Assembly (NCBI GenBank): GCA_021030915.1
Contig: JAGEMR010000053.1
Span: forward strand, 1-64,000
Source: Astrothelium macrocarpum
Taxonomy: Eukaryota > Ascomycota > Dothideomycetes > Trypetheliales > Trypetheliaceae
Reading direction: 5' to 3'
DNA length: 64,000 nucleotides
Part shown: positions 10,716 to 21,700 of the stretch, in pieces
Layout: each line of letters begins with the position of its first letter
How positions within the stretch are numbered: the first letter of the stretch is position 1
The notes under the pieces: generated by a model
Told to the model about the DNA's origin: nothing
The model's input: only the letters and a program-made list of their open reading frames with translations
Database searches by the model: none
Position numbers and translations under genes: made by a program

Positions 10716-12254
10716 TCAGTAAGCCAAGGATTCCTCAAAAATATTCCTCAACTGCTCTCGCTCTTCTTCCAAATTCTGCTTGTCGAGATTCGGAGCCAGC
10801 ATGAGCACCCGTTGTTGCGGCAAGGTCCCCTCCACCAAAGCGTCAAGATGCTCGTTCTTGAAGCCCAAGTCTTTCAGGCCTCTCGGCTGGTCGCCCAAGT
10901 CCTCCAAAAACTTGGCAAGCGTTTCACCGAGCACCTCTCCCGCGCTTTCTTTCTTCACCTGGCTAATGTCAACGCCAAAGGCTTCCGCTGCGGCGAGATG
11001 CCTCTCCGGGTTGCTGGCTCCGGTGAATTTGAAGACGGAGGGTGAGGTGACGGCGACGCTGACACCGTGCGGAATGATGGGCGTGTCGACATTGTAGCCG
11101 GGATGTTTGTATCCTGGATTCTGGCCCGAAATCGGATAGCTCAAACCATGGCAGAGATGGACGCCTGCGTTACCGAATCCGACACCGGCCAAGGTCGCGG
11201 CGAGCAACATTTTACTCTGGGCTTCAAAGTCATCAGGGTCCTTCGAGGCGCGTGGTAGGTATTTGGCGACATCTCGGATGGCCTGCAGTGAGAAGATGTC
11301 CGATATCGGGTTTGCTCCTTGGTATGCCGGCCGATTGATGGGGTTTGTGGGTCGTGGGCTGCGCTCGTAGTACGGGATTGCTGTCCATGATTCCAATGCA
11401 TGGCATAGAACGTCGAGGCCTGAAGATGCATGGACGGCACGGGGCATGGTGCGTGTGTTCAAAGGATCGCAGATGCCGAGCGTGGGCTTGAGATTTCGAT
11501 GAGCGATACCGGTCTTTGCGCGTTTGGAGACGAAATCAAAGATTGCTGTTCCTGTGGTTTCCGACCCAGTACCAGCTGTGGTCGGAACGGCAATGAGAGG
11601 CTTAAGCTTGTTCTGGATCGGCAGACCTCGTCCAAGAGGAGCATTGACAAAGTCAAGAAAGTCGGCTTCAGGATTTGAAGTGTATAGATTCATCAACTTG
11701 GCAGTGTCGATGACGCTACCACCACCTACGGCGAGGAAGGCATCTGGCTGATATGGTTTCGCGAAGTCTATGGCTGCTTTGACCCTGTATTGAAGGTGAG
11801 TCAGGAGCTCCTCCATATAGACTGCGTCAGATTTCACTTACGAGCTGTCCTTAGGTTCTACGCGCGTCTTGTTGTATACCTCGTACGGAATTCCCTCTTT
11901 TTCGAGTCCCTCTGTGACTTGTCTCATGGCATTCAGTTTCGAGACATTTGCATCTGTTACTACCATGACCTTCTTTGCACCGAGGTTCTTGAAATCCATG
12001 CCAACTTCCTTTGTACATCCGGGACCAAACCGTATACTCGACGCTGCCATTTCAAAGGCGTATTCTTTTTGTGGAACATGATCTACAGGTGTTGCCAACG
12101 ATCGCCGTGCTTGTTTGACTGCGAGGGGATTTGAGTGGTGATATCCGGGATTCGAATGGCAAGGGCAGGAGGGTGGATGTGTGTATTGAACGGTGCGGAG
12201 TAAGTTTACAGCTCTCGCGGCTCTGGTTGGAGCTATTCTGATCGCTGATACCAT
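10716..12254 (-). CDS. Hydroxyacid-oxoacid transhydrogenase, mitochondrial (iron-type ADH, ADHFE1 family)
   Basis: Couples oxidation of 4-hydroxybutyrate to reduction of 2-oxoglutarate in mitochondria, by family knowledge. Two exons, 12254-11842 and 11784-10716, flank a 57-nt intron (GTAAGT...ACAG) and give 493 residues. The first ATG of the frame is at 12254; upstream in-frame codons are non-ATG. The N-terminus is rich in Arg/Ala/Ser without acids for about 55 residues, a typical matrix-targeting peptide. The nucleotide-binding motif GGGSVIDTAK lies at 158-167, PTTAGTGSE at 205-213, and iron ligands are expected in SSGLDVLCHALES (D262, H266) and HLCHGLSYP. The fit to the family is full length. 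Confidence 0.9.
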
Positions 12255-14283
12255 CTTGTCTCTGGGTGATCTTGTCAATCTCAAACTGATTCAATGAAGC
12301 TTGTCGAAGAAGGTCAACACCAGAGACCAATGACCGAATTGGCAATTCCCTGATTCTCGTTCGTCATTGATCTTTATAAAGCGCACAATTCAGAGTGACC
12401 TCCGCACAAACTTCGGCAATGGCGTATTGCACCGAGCATTTTGCGGGGTACGTATGGACCCAATTGAAACGAAGCGGTACGGCACGTGACTTTGATTGGC
12501 CTCCAGTAACCTCTTCGGTGTTATCTCGGACACATGTTTTCACAGTCACGCACACAAGTCAATTCGCGTAACTGCATGCGAAACCGCGCGTCTTGGACAA
12601 AATAAGTTCATCTGATTTACGTCATGTCTCAGTGACAAATCAAACGAGTTTTCAGCTTCATCTGGACGCGGTTGATAATGATTTTCGCAAGATTCATTAC
12701 TAAGAAAGGTTCAAAATTGATAAGTCTGAAGACTATGCGTACTTTCACGACTTTTCTACCATCAAGAGTGACGAAGCTGCACCCTCAGATGTAGTTTTCA
12801 GATATATTGTTTTTGAAAGAACATGGGATTAAAACTTCTTCGGAAATTACTGAAACCGTAGTCCTTAACCTAAACTCTGTTAAGTCATGATCTTCATGTC
12901 ATTGCGGTAAAATCAAAACAATGAGGGTCTGCCACCAGCTGCGGCCGCCTTGCCACTAAGTGTTGGCGTGCCGCTTTTTCTGATACCCGCGTGCTGTTGC
13001 GTATTCATCTGCAATCCACCGCGGTTGGATGCCAACTCCACTCAATTGCCCTTTGCCAGCACGATTAAAGCCATCTACCGTCATCCGAGGCATTTTGACT
13101 CGCTGGAAGCAGCAATCTTTCTGTCTTACTACTCATGCTCTTGCGTCATGACCTTGAAACCTAGCTGTATGTGCTGTGATAGCTCCAGTCACCAGCATCT
13201 TGCATTCTGTAGAGTTTCATGCATTAAGGTCCTAAACTTTTAGTGATGGGCGTCTAATTGCTCGGTGCGGATATGACGGCCTCTTGATCGGCGTGGGGGC
13301 ATACGAAGAATTGTAGAGTACGTCTTGAGGGTGGGATGAATTATGTGAATGAGGCCTGTCCTTGGCAATGCACTTCGCAGATCATTCCGGTGGGTATCTT
13401 ACTATTGTAGTAATGCTGATGCAGGCAACATTTGTCTGGTGTCGCTCTGCTGACTTCACTCGTAAGCGCGGCGTTGGCTGCCTTGTATCTGGGCACAAGA
13501 TTACACATATGATAACGTTAAAATATCATGGACTTGTGTAATAATAATTGTGTAACTTGGGTCACCATGCCGCACATGAAAAGAGGTCAGCAGTCGGTCA
13601 AAGGATTGCGTGAATACCCCGTTAGCGATCTACGTGATTATTGAAGACAAGATCGAGGAACCTGATGATTGAACAATTCCAGAGAATGCTCAACATCCTT
13701 GTTACTTTGTAGGACATCGGATGCGTGCCCCGAGTTCTTTGCGGACCGCGAAAAGCGGCAAGTCAAGCAGAACCGAGACTGCATCACGACGATCAGCCCG
13801 CAAACGAAGCAAACAGGAGAATCCTTCGCGGACTCTGCATGTACAGAACACGGGAAGTCTCGTTGATTGCGGCATGCGTTGAGGTCAGGAATACATATCT
13901 TAATGAGCACGGACGACGAGAAGTTGTTGATGGTTTTGGCAGTGAGCTAGGCACCCGACTTTCTCCGATACCGAGCGGCGATCTTGCATAGCGAAGCGGG
14001 CTTTCGATTAAACCCGAAACGAAAACGAAAGCAAGACGCAAGGCCAACATGGGACAGACGAGACAAGGCTATTTGTGTTTCATCTGACGCACGGGATTGC
14101 TGCAGAGCCTCTGTTACTTTCTATGTATTCTTCGGATTTACCTCGCCTTACCAAAAAGCACCATGGAACTGGGATACACGAACGGAGTTGTTGTGGTTTT
14201 CATCATCATTGTGCTCGCCTGCGCTTCTGACACATCTGTTCAGAGATAGAAGTTATCGGAAACAAGTGTGGGCATGAGTTGAG
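12255..14283. other. Long intergenic region without recognisable gene
   Basis: About 2 kb. The first few hundred bases upstream of 12254 should hold the transhydrogenase promoter. ORFs at 12950-13243, 13638-13910 and 13984-14277 overlap on both strands and lack coding character. I see no RNA gene here. Confidence 0.55.
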
Positions 14284-14787
14284 TAGCATGTCTCCAATTC
14301 GTTGGGAGCCCTTCAGCCAGCAACCTTCGTTCCAGGCGGCAGCCCCCCCTCTATCGATCAAGAGCATGAGATGGCCTCGTCGAATAGGAGCCGAGTCTAC
14401 TGTGAGAACTTGCTGGTCTCCCAAATCTCCACGGCCATGCCATATCATGATCGATTTGAAGATCAAGACCCCAATAATTCGCGACTCTACGATATGCAAG
14501 CTGGTTTCCAAGCGTGATCTTCCAATTTGCTCAACGCAATCCCATCAACAGTCGACAGTCAAAGCGCTGAGATTGGACTACTAGAGCTTGATTGTCTTTA
14601 GCTTTGTCGATTGCTCAGTGAGCAATATCGTTGAAAGGCGTGGGAAGATCGATATCGCACAGCAGAGCTAAATGCTCAAATCAATCTAAATCTTAGACGC
14701 AGAGTCGAGGCGCCGCATGTGTTATCGTTCTCCCTGGTAGAGAAAGATCAACAAGAGGGGCGCAATCCATGTCGCCACAACATGTAA
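14284..14787 (+). pseudogene. Degraded ORF of unknown family with three internal stops
   Basis: One frame reads as protein-like sequence from about 14365 (possible ATG start) to TAA at 14785-14787. It is interrupted only by TGA at 14515, TAG at 14599 and TGA at 14632. The text on both sides of the stops is hydrophilic and coding-like, including a Glu/Arg/Leu-rich segment (KAWEDRYRTAELNAQINL) that could form a coiled coil. Each stop can be derived from CGA, CAG or TGG by a single C-to-T or G-to-A change. I do not recognise the family. It may instead be a chance open frame. Confidence 0.35.
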
Positions 14788-15134
14788 TCACGATGACAAA
14801 TCCGAAAGTGATAAGTTAGGTGGGAGGCCTTACCTCAACCACCTCCTATTTCTCAGCACCCTATCTTTCAAATTTAAAAAGAAAAGGAGTCGCAACATTG
14901 CTCACACTGCCAACGCACGAACCACTCAGCCTTGCATGCAGCTTGGATGTGTCCTCAATACGGTCGCATTTCCGTTTTAGCCTGCAATGATCAGAAAGTG
15001 GATTAGTCGGTATCTTTTCAGCTAGGCTTGTCCTGTAAGTAATTTAACATGCTCGTGACGCGCAAACGTGTTCTTGACGCGCCAAACGTCTTCCAAAATC
15101 CTTCAAGATCTTATTCCCATGGCGAGCCCCTGCA
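14788..15134. other. Intergenic, upstream of HET-domain gene
   Basis: 347 bp of normal composition. It should contain the HET gene promoter. No specific site identified. Confidence 0.5.
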
Positions 15135-17624
15135 ATGTCTGCGTCAACGAAATCCGTTGAGGCTGCTCGTCGTTCGCCTGAATCATATGTGCATATCATG
15201 TTATTGCTTCTTTCCGACTTATTTTCGTTTCTCTTTGGCGCAAGGCTGTTAGAAACGCTCCCTCAGTTGAGAGCCCATTTCATTAGAAGCCCGCGATCAA
15301 TACAAACCTTTGATTCTGATAGCCTGCTCACTATTGACCACTATATCCGCGGTTCTACAACATTGACTTCCGTCACTCGATCGAGATTTGCGATCCGATT
15401 TCTAAGAAGGCCAGTCATTACAAAGGCTATCAACATAGTCGACCAACTTTTATGGGAGGTAGTTAATTTCCCGATGGTTTCTCTTGTTATAAATGTTCCA
15501 GCCAGAATCTACGAGCTCTGCACCGACGTCGTGCGAGTGTGCCTGGTCATTGGTATCGCGGCCGTCCTCGTCCCTCTCTCATTATTACCGAAGTGTCTGC
15601 TATCATTTTCTCTGACCGTTCCTGTGAGAATTTTGTATAATTTTCTATGTCCGTCACGTCTCGCCACTTCAGGCGATGTCCCAAAAAATCGAGCAAGACA
15701 GGGGAGGAAAAATTTTTACGGCTATGTGCACGAATTTCGGGAGAAGGCATCATACTCCCATGTATTATACGAAGTCCCACTGAGCTATAAGGAAAGCCCT
15801 TACTTGCGGCTTGTCAAACTTAAGCCAGGTCATTTCGGCGACAAGCTGGAATGTGAGCTCTCCATTATGGAGCGAAGCTCGCCAATACCAAATTATGAGG
15901 CATTGTCGTACGTTTGGGGAGATACCACCCTCTGTGAAGAAATTGTCATGAATGGGCGGCGGTTCATGATCACAAGGAATCTTCATCTGGCTCTCGTTCA
16001 CTTAAGGGACCTTTCCAGTACTCGAGTCCTTTGGATCGACGCATTGTGTATTAACCAAGCTTGCAATGAAGATAGGAGCGCGCAAGTCCAACAAATGCGT
16101 GACATTTACTGTTCTGCTAACAAAGTAATCGTATGGCTTGGCCCGGCACCTTTCGGGGTCGCTCGTACATTCAAGTGGTTGAGATCTGGTAGTGTTGTGC
16201 GTCGAAGAACTGCATCCCCGCCCGTATTCAACAGAGCGCTCGCTCAGCTGTTATCGTCAGCTTGGTGGACTCGGATCTGGATTGTGCAAGAGGTAGTGGA
16301 GCCAAGATCGATCGTTGTACAGAGTGGTGAACATACGATTTCTTGGGAAGCCTTTTCTCGTTTGATCAGCGAGGCCCGACGACACTTAGTTGAAGCTGGC
16401 GAGATGCATGGTGTTAGAGAGTTTGACGCGTTGGAGCGTCAGCGTCAGCTCAGGATGGTCTCACGTAGCCCAAAAAACTTACTAAGCATTACATTCGATT
16501 TTCGAAACAGAGGCGCAACAGACCTTCGGGACAAAATCTATGCCTTCTTGGGTTTTGAGCAGTTCGACCATGCATACCTTGATTATTTCCCTCTAGTCAA
16601 AGCGGATTACTCCAAAGATCCACTCCTTGTTGCGCAGGAGTTTGTTGTAAGCTACATATTGCGGCATCAAAGCTTGGCTTCGCTTGCAATGACTGAAGGC
16701 GGAAGCAAATCCATGGGACTTCTCATGAAGGACTCAAACGAAATCATTTGCCATTCTCTTTGGTCTGGCGGGCCCCAGACCTTCATCCCAGAACCCTTCT
16801 GGAAAGGCGACTTGGGACCCAGTACTACCCGAAAGAGGTGGCAACAACAATTCTCGGCAGCAGCGGGAATGAGCGCTGAAAGCCGTATTGAGTATGACGT
16901 CGCCTTTATTGAGCATCCTATAGAGGTGCTTGTGCTGCGTGGCTTTGTCTGCGAGACTGTCAAGGACGTTAGCTTTGGTTCAGAATCTTGTCTTTGGAAC
17001 CTGGACTCAACCTCCCTAGATACCCAAACATTTGTATCTTACTTCTACAGCAAGATCAATTGGAGAACAGTTTTTCAAGAATGGGAACGCTTCGCCTTGC
17101 GGCACACCGATGTCCGAAGTCCTGATTTCGATCGCGCTTTCCATAAGACGCTTACAGCTGGGCTTTGGGACGAAACTCCGATCAACGCGGAGAGGTTTGA
17201 ATATGCTGCAGTACGAGACGAAGTTTGTAAAGGACGGAGATTTTTCATCACCGAGAACAATTTGTGGTTTGGTCTCGGTCCGGAAGATGTAAGGCCTGGT
17301 GACCTCATATGTATCCTGCTTGGCAGTGACGTGCCGATTATTGTACGTCGCTTCTTTCGCCTGAACGAGAATCGTCGATGGTCCGACACACCGGACTACG
17401 GAAGTTTCGTTACGCACAAGTACATTGGGCAAGCATACGTTCATCACCTCATGCACAGAGAGGAGGACTTGAAACGGGACATCGCGGATGGAACATTGCA
17501 ATTACGAGACTTTCGTTTCAGATTCATTGCAGCAAATCTGCGTAATGTAAAGAATTATCTTTCTGGTGCAAGAGTAATAGGATCAGATCAACCACACTCA
17601 GATAACCTAGATTATGATGACTGA
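15135..17624 (+). CDS. HET-domain (heterokaryon incompatibility) protein with N-terminal membrane segments
   Basis: HET domains mediate programmed cell death in fungal non-self recognition, by family knowledge. An intronless 829-residue ORF starts at ATG 15135. Two hydrophobic stretches at about 18-36 and 132-162 suggest membrane anchoring. The HET domain begins at YEALSYVWGD (about 254-263) and continues through LWIDALCINQ (299-308) and the VIVWLGPA element (331-338). The long C-terminal half is conserved-looking but has no named domain I recognise, and no ankyrin, NACHT or WD repeats. It sits in gene-poor DNA near a DUF2235 gene and a broken kinase gene. Confidence 0.9.
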   Translation: MSASTKSVEAARRSPESYVHIMLLLLSDLFSFLFGARLLETLPQLRAHFIRSPRSIQTFDSDSLLTIDHYIRGSTTLTSVTRSRFAIRFLRRPVITKAINIVDQLLWEVVNFPMVSLVINVPARIYELCTDVVRVCLVIGIAAVLVPLSLLPKCLLSFSLTVPVRILYNFLCPSRLATSGDVPKNRARQGRKNFYGYVHEFREKASYSHVLYEVPLSYKESPYLRLVKLKPGHFGDKLECELSIMERSSPIPNYEALSYVWGDTTLCEEIVMNGRRFMITRNLHLALVHLRDLSSTRVLWIDALCINQACNEDRSAQVQQMRDIYCSANKVIVWLGPAPFGVARTFKWLRSGSVVRRRTASPPVFNRALAQLLSSAWWTRIWIVQEVVEPRSIVVQSGEHTISWEAFSRLISEARRHLVEAGEMHGVREFDALERQRQLRMVSRSPKNLLSITFDFRNRGATDLRDKIYAFLGFEQFDHAYLDYFPLVKADYSKDPLLVAQEFVVSYILRHQSLASLAMTEGGSKSMGLLMKDSNEIICHSLWSGGPQTFIPEPFWKGDLGPSTTRKRWQQQFSAAAGMSAESRIEYDVAFIEHPIEVLVLRGFVCETVKDVSFGSESCLWNLDSTSLDTQTFVSYFYSKINWRTVFQEWERFALRHTDVRSPDFDRAFHKTLTAGLWDETPINAERFEYAAVRDEVCKGRRFFITENNLWFGLGPEDVRPGDLICILLGSDVPIIVRRFFRLNENRRWSDTPDYGSFVTHKYIGQAYVHHLMHREEDLKRDIADGTLQLRDFRFRFIAANLRNVKNYLSGARVIGSDQPHSDNLDYDD

Positions 17625-18855
17625 CCATAAGCAAATCGAAAGTTTTTAATCCAAGAACTCTTATTTTACTGATCATGCGTTTTGATCATAAAATCTAAAT
17701 TTGGCTTTGACCAATCTAATAAAGCGCATAATTAGACCTCCTTTTAAATCATAACAACATAACAACCCTATTATAAGACCCTTTCAATTCAAATCACGCA
17801 AAAGGCACGCTATATCAAGACGTAAGATGGTACCGCGGGCGTTCATTACCTTAGTGTCCGCATCTATTGTGAATGTGAAGCTAGCGCATGCTAGCAGATT
17901 AGGGTCTTATCCGCGTATAATGTCCCATTAGATGAAGTGTCCTAATACATCGTGGTTGATACTATTCAGCTTGACGCCTTGCCTTCTCTGAATGCGTCTT
18001 TACGATTCTGGCTGACAGAATTCTGATAACTAGGTATGCGTTAAATGGATAGAGGTAAAAGCAATCAGATCCGCAGTACGGAACACTCCGTAGTAACCCC
18101 AAATACCCAGTTGTGCAGGCCTGTGCGGATCTGAGAAGAGGCTGAGCGGCTGAGTAAGGAATGAGCCGAAATCGTGCCAGCGGCATGGATGACCATTTTA
18201 GCCTAGTTTTGCGCCAACCGATCTAGGATCAAAATACTCTGTAAAAGAAAGCAGGCTTGTCGGAATTCACCCGATCTGAGGTGTTGTGGCATGTTCTAGT
18301 CTTCTGTGGCTTGTGTCATTGATGATCTCGGCGTCGACCGGGCCGGGCCAGGCTAATTCAGGGGTTGCTTTGATCGACGCGTATCAGGCCCTTTTAGTAT
18401 GCAGAAGATTACGCTTTTCCTCAAGGGGGCCCTTTGCATCCAGATTCGGCCCTGCCCGTCAAAGACCTGTCTGTCAAGTCGTCGCTATGGGTTTTGCCTC
18501 GCTCCAGTTTGCACCTCTTGATTTATCGATGGTGCTCAGGAGCCGAGCTGAGCTGACATCCAGAGCTTCCAAGGCCCACTTCTTCTCTATGCTCAGCTCC
18601 ACGCCATTGCACATGGCGCTTCTCGACCAGCAATTCCGCCTTGAGATCTCTGTTCCAGGCTTGGAGCAGAGAGGCTCTTTGCTGGTCAGCCACGGAGGCT
18701 ATGTTTGTCGAGAAATGATGGTTGAGTATATGAACTCGCGCCTTTAACCTTCGCTTTTTGAGTTCGTCATCCTCTATTCATTTTACATCTTTCGCTGCCT
18801 CACTTGCGACGTCTGTCTTTTTACAATTTTTTCTCATAGCAACTAATAGTTGGAG
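17625..18855. other. Intergenic region between HET and DUF2235 genes
   Basis: 1.2 kb. An ORF at 18286-18747 (153 codons) ends just before the DUF2235 start, but shows no family and no intron or codon pattern, so it is not called. A pyrimidine-rich stretch at 18750-18840 precedes the ATG and suits a transcription start region. Confidence 0.5.
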
Positions 18856-20732
18856 ATGTCCGCAACTCAGAAGCTTGTTGCATTTAAGAAGCTGATCGTG
18901 TGTTGTGATGGCACATGGCAAGCATCAGACAAGCCAAGCAGTGAAAGAAATGTCGAATCCAACGTAACAAGGATGTGCCGCTATCTCAAAGAGTCAAGAA
19001 TTCATGATGACAACACACAACAAGAGATCCAACAAGTTGTCCACTACCAATCTGGGGTCGGAACGGATATGTTAACGAGCATGGCTGCCAAAATTTCTGG
19101 TAAGTCTACGTGATGAGGACAACATATGGCTAATTTAATGGCTAATACTCTTGGACTTGCTTACAGGCGCGAATGGTACCGGCTTGAATGAGAACGTGGT
19201 CGAGGCATACAATTTTCTATGCTTAAACTACGAAGGCAAACTCGAAACGGATAGCAAGACTAAACTGAACGAATTGGAATCTGATGAGATCTTCTTGTTC
19301 GGTTTTTCTAGAGGTGCTTATACTGTTCGCGCTCTCGTCGGTCTGATCAGCGCTGTCGGCATATTGAAAAAGTCTAAGCTTAAGGACTTTGGGAAGATAT
19401 ACGCGCTGTATAAGGAAAAGAAAGGTGACGAGATGAATGACGAGATCGACGGGGAAACCAAAATACCTAAAGAATGTGTCAAGATCAAGGTTGTTGGTGT
19501 GTGGGATACAGTTGGCAGCTTAGGTGTTCCAGATGCTTGGTTCACTGGAGGTATTCACAAGTGGATGAACAAAGGATACGGATTCCACAACCCAAATCTT
19601 GCCTCTTGTAAGTATTCATTTTTCCGTCGCTTTTGCTTTCCTAGGCTGCAAAATGCCACAGTCTACGCGATGCTTTTCAGGACCAGTTTCTGAAGCTCTG
19701 GCAATTTGCACGAGATTCGACGTTAACTGAACGAACATGCTAGGCGTTGAAAATGCTTTTCAAGCATTGGCGCTTGACGAACACCGTCGACCGTTTTCCC
19801 CGACACTGTGGCATCTGCCGAGATCAAAGTTAGATGTATGTTACATTTTTCTTCCACCTGAACTCGAGCCGCTTTTCTGATATCAATTGTAGAAGCCAGA
19901 CACCCCCAACCTTGTTCAGTGCTGGTTCCCAGGTGTTCATATCAACATTGGCGGCGGCAGTACAGACGAAATCAGGGAGGACAGACTTATTTACACGGAC
20001 AGAGGTGAGATCTCCGACATCACTTTCGCTTGGATGGTGGATCTCTGCCGCGCATTCCTCGACTTTGAAGAGAAAGACTTGGAGAAATACTTCATTGCTG
20101 GACACACAGAAAAGCTCGAGAAGCTGAAGGAAGCCACGAAAAAAAATAAGATTGATCGTGCAGGCTATGCACAAGGCATGATCAACGATCCTTTCGAAGG
20201 TCCGATGGCAGCTGCTGGTAGCCGAACGAGAGCCCCAGGACAGTACAACGACGAGAACCAGATTGTGACGGAAAAGACTCAACTCGCCAAGGTTGTCCAG
20301 GATTTTGTTACCAATGAATACATTCATCCCAGCGCCAGAATAAGAATCACTAAGCGTTGTGAGAACGCAAAGGACAGAGTCTGGGAGCGAGCGACTGACC
20401 AAATTGCTCTTGCCGGTTTCCAAATGACTTACGGAGACCCTGCAGACAAGAAGCATTCCGGTGTGACCTGGGTCAAGGATGGGATAAGGATCCCAGAGTA
20501 TCAGATGCCAGGCGTCAAAAGAGGTGGCTTCTCCGCCGAGCTTAGCTTGCTGAAGAATGAATATTGCAAGAGCGAGCTGCGAATGATCCAGGAACCGGAT
20601 TGGCGGCTTGTTACCGAACTCCCTGACGCACCCAAGGAATCCTACGCAGGCGGCATGTTGACGACTGCATACAAAACCGTGCTTGGAGGGATCCTGCCTA
20701 ACAGTTGGCATTGGTGGGAAAACGACCGATAG
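18856..20732 (+). CDS. DUF2235 (Tle1-like alpha/beta hydrolase) protein
   Basis: Predicted serine hydrolase of the DUF2235 family, which includes bacterial Tle1 phospholipases; fungal substrates are unknown. Four exons fit GT-AG and frame: 18856-19099, 19167-19607, 19744-19835 and 19893-20732, giving 538 residues. The start opens with LIVCCDGTWQ, the family's first strand. The nucleophile elbow is GFSRG with Ser129. VVGVWDTVGSLG follows, a hallmark of the family, then WFPGVHINIGGG, the region expected to carry the catalytic His. There is no signal peptide, so the protein is likely cytosolic. Intron 1 has a clean GCTAAT branch site. Confidence 0.9.
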
Positions 20733-21700
20733 TCAAAAGTTCTTTTAGCTCCATGCGGCGTTCTGCATTGAAGATATTCCTTGTTGAGCAGCCAGAGCCA
20801 CTACAGTAGAGAACAGCATACTACAATCTCTCTCCTAATACTGCATCGCGAGTTTAAACTCGTGTATCCTTCCTAAATATTTACATCCACTTGAGGGAAA
20901 GATTCGTGTCATACGTGAATGATAATGCATTTTATGATCTGACTCATGAAGCTTAGAATTGGCTGTGCCTCTGAAGTGAAAATGACTCTACTCCGTGAAA
21001 GCTCCTTTACCGCTTCACCACAGTGATCTACGTCCCTCAAGTTTATTCATAACAAGCTCATTCACACTCGGCCACGAATCAAGCTATAACGACACTAATT
21101 TTAACGAATACACCAAACACCGCTATTTGAGTCTCAAGATTTTGGCACTTTCTGAGCTGTTGTCATTCTGATAATAATAGTCGTTCTCTTGTGCTGCGAC
21201 ATTGTATACTTTTGTTGCTGCTCAGAAGGTCCAGCTTGATCGAGAGTGATCTAGGCCTAGGCATGCATTTCTAATCTGGTTCGAATGGCATGGCTTTTAG
21301 CAAGCGAGAGCAATGCCTGAGCGAAGCATGTTTGAACCTGATCTTGGACATGAGCAAGTCCAAGAGACCCTTAGAAATGAAACTAATGTGCTTACAGGGG
21401 AAGGCCAAGGTGGAGGTAATGCGAGGAAAATGAAATGCAAGTCCAAAGCCACCCGTGATATCTCAAGAGTGCGATTGCTAGTAAGATTGGAAGCCGTTGC
21501 ACAACCGCCGGGAGCGTGCAATGATACGCTTAGAATGGGCCATGTGTGGGTCTGGCATACCAACTGTCTGTGGCTTGATTTCGTAGGTCAAAGGCGCGGC
21601 GGCGTCAATGCGGCAGGTTCCTGCTACCTTTTGGATCAGCGCGGACAACAGGCTTGAATTCCGTCCAGCAGCATTATACATCGAATGCTATCCGTAAAGA
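20733..21700. other. Intergenic with a decayed gene fragment
   Basis: Nearly 1 kb without an intact gene. It contains the CorA-like gene fragment described separately at 21099-21300. The ORF at 21313-21657 is unsupported. Confidence 0.6.
21099..21300 (+). pseudogene. Decayed 3'-end fragment of the CorA-like gene
   Basis: About 200 bp align by eye with 26820-27025, the membrane-segment and tail-coding end of the CorA-like gene, in the same orientation. Shared blocks include ACGAATACACCAAA, AGATTTTGGCACTTTCTG, GCTGCTCAGAAGGTC and GGCATGGCTTT. The mismatches in this copy are mostly C-to-T and G-to-A, and the frame is broken. The rest of the gene is missing. This is a partial duplicate, not a functional gene. 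Confidence 0.8.

Noticed and set aside
12140..12165. T-loop-like sequence suggesting a tRNA
   Set aside because: It lies inside the coding exon of the transhydrogenase and has no acceptor stem or anticodon arm around it.
18286..18747. 153-codon ORF upstream of the DUF2235 gene
   Set aside because: No recognisable domain, unusual composition, and it lies in what should be the promoter of the next gene.
20034..20732. Separate gene starting at the ATG at 20034
   Set aside because: This is the last exon of the DUF2235 gene; splicing from 19893 keeps the same frame and family continuity.
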